Assembly (NCBI GenBank): GCA_963697355.1
Contig: CAVONV010000022.1
Span: forward strand, 124,001-188,000
Source: CAVONV01 sp963697355
Lineage (GTDB): Bacteria; Acidobacteriota; Vicinamibacteria; Marinacidobacterales; DATDRI01
Length of the DNA: 64,000 nt
Reading direction: 5' to 3'
Below, one piece after another: positions 63,872 through 64,000 of this stretch (its first letter is position 1; the number at the start of each line of letters is the position of its first letter). The translations under genes were made by a program, and so were the position numbers. The notes below the pieces were generated by a model. The model was not told where the DNA came from. It was given only the letters and a program-made list of their open reading frames with translations, and did no database searches.

Positions 63872-64000
63872 ATGCCCAAGGGTCATAGAGAGCGACACCG
63901 GACTGGACGAATTGGCTGGCTCCGGGCTGCAGTTCTCGGTGCAAACGACGGGATCGTGTCAACAGCAAGCCTCGTCGTCGGTGTTGCCGCCGCGCACGCA
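63872..64000 (+). CDS. VIT1/CCC1-family transporter, N-terminus only
   Basis: The gene begins at the ATG at 63872 and runs off the window after 43 codons. It reads WLRAAVLGANDGIVSTASLVVGV, the signature start of the VIT1/CCC1 iron/manganese transporter family. These are five-helix membrane proteins that move divalent metals into vacuoles in eukaryotes or act as exporters in bacteria. The rest is outside the window. Confidence 0.9.
   Translation, partial: MPKGHRERHRTGRIGWLRAAVLGANDGIVSTASLVVGVAAAHA

Noticed and set aside
1..64000. tRNA, rRNA, CRISPR, prophage or transposon genes
   Set aside because: I scanned the gaps by eye for the GTTCGA-type arm, spaced direct repeats and transposase motifs and saw none; this is not as sensitive as tRNAscan or a profile search.

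Overview
The window is a GC-rich bacterial chromosome segment, most likely from Acidobacteriota. The pointers are a long FtsX/MacB-type permease of the duplicated acidobacterial kind (52398-54825), a secreted VWFA protein of the acidobacterial type (34452-35407), Oar-like TonB-dependent receptors with an N-terminal carboxypeptidase-regulatory domain, and many secreted peptidases and phosphatase/sulfatase-fold enzymes. No rRNA, tRNA, CRISPR array, transposase or phage gene was seen. Many otherwise recognisable genes carry single-base frameshifts. Either the assembly contains indel errors or there is real gene decay, and this cannot be settled from the sequence alone.

Layout. 1-5.8 kb: a tightly overlapping minus-strand operon encoding an unknown membrane protein, a GHMP kinase of the plant galacturonokinase type, an NTP-sugar nucleotidyltransferase (with one in-frame TGA) and a complete TRAP transporter (DctP, DctQ, DctM). 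I read this as a candidate uronic-acid uptake and nucleotide-sugar salvage system. 6-13.2 kb: a cysteine desulfurase fused to selenophosphate synthetase, several small enzymes including a chimeric DinB remnant, and prfB with its autoregulatory frameshift. 13.3-20.5 kb (minus): DnaJ-like protein, Lon, class A PBP and a TIGR01777-type epimerase. 20.6-27.8 kb: secreted M1 and S9 peptidases, a DUF4097-like protein and a membrane protein. 28-36.5 kb: one large TonB receptor and a truncated second copy on either side of a sulfatase-fold/TPR protein, then a VWFA-TPR pair.

36.5-45.5 kb is a long minus-strand run: Xaa-Pro aminopeptidase, a GT-C glycosyltransferase with an inserted PA14-like domain, MBL hydrolase, CinA-like protein, RluA-family protein, methyltransferase, ApaG and DUF1232. 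Several intergenic gaps here hold short tandem repeats. 45.9-50.1 kb: AstE-like metallohydrolase, an MBL hydrolase and a phosphodiesterase-family protein. 50.3-58.4 kb is an export and signalling cluster: MacA-like adaptor, ATPase, duplicated permease, second ATPase, NtrC-type regulator and NtrY-like histidine kinase. 58.5-64 kb: YhhQ transporter, GNAT, a two-repeat secreted protein, a secreted methyltransferase, a PD40 propeller, a cupin and the start of a VIT1/CCC1-type transporter.

The strongest leads for new biology are the galacturonokinase-TRAP operon, the NifS-SelD fusion, the PA14-containing glycosyltransferase and the internally duplicated secreted protein at 59982-61277.
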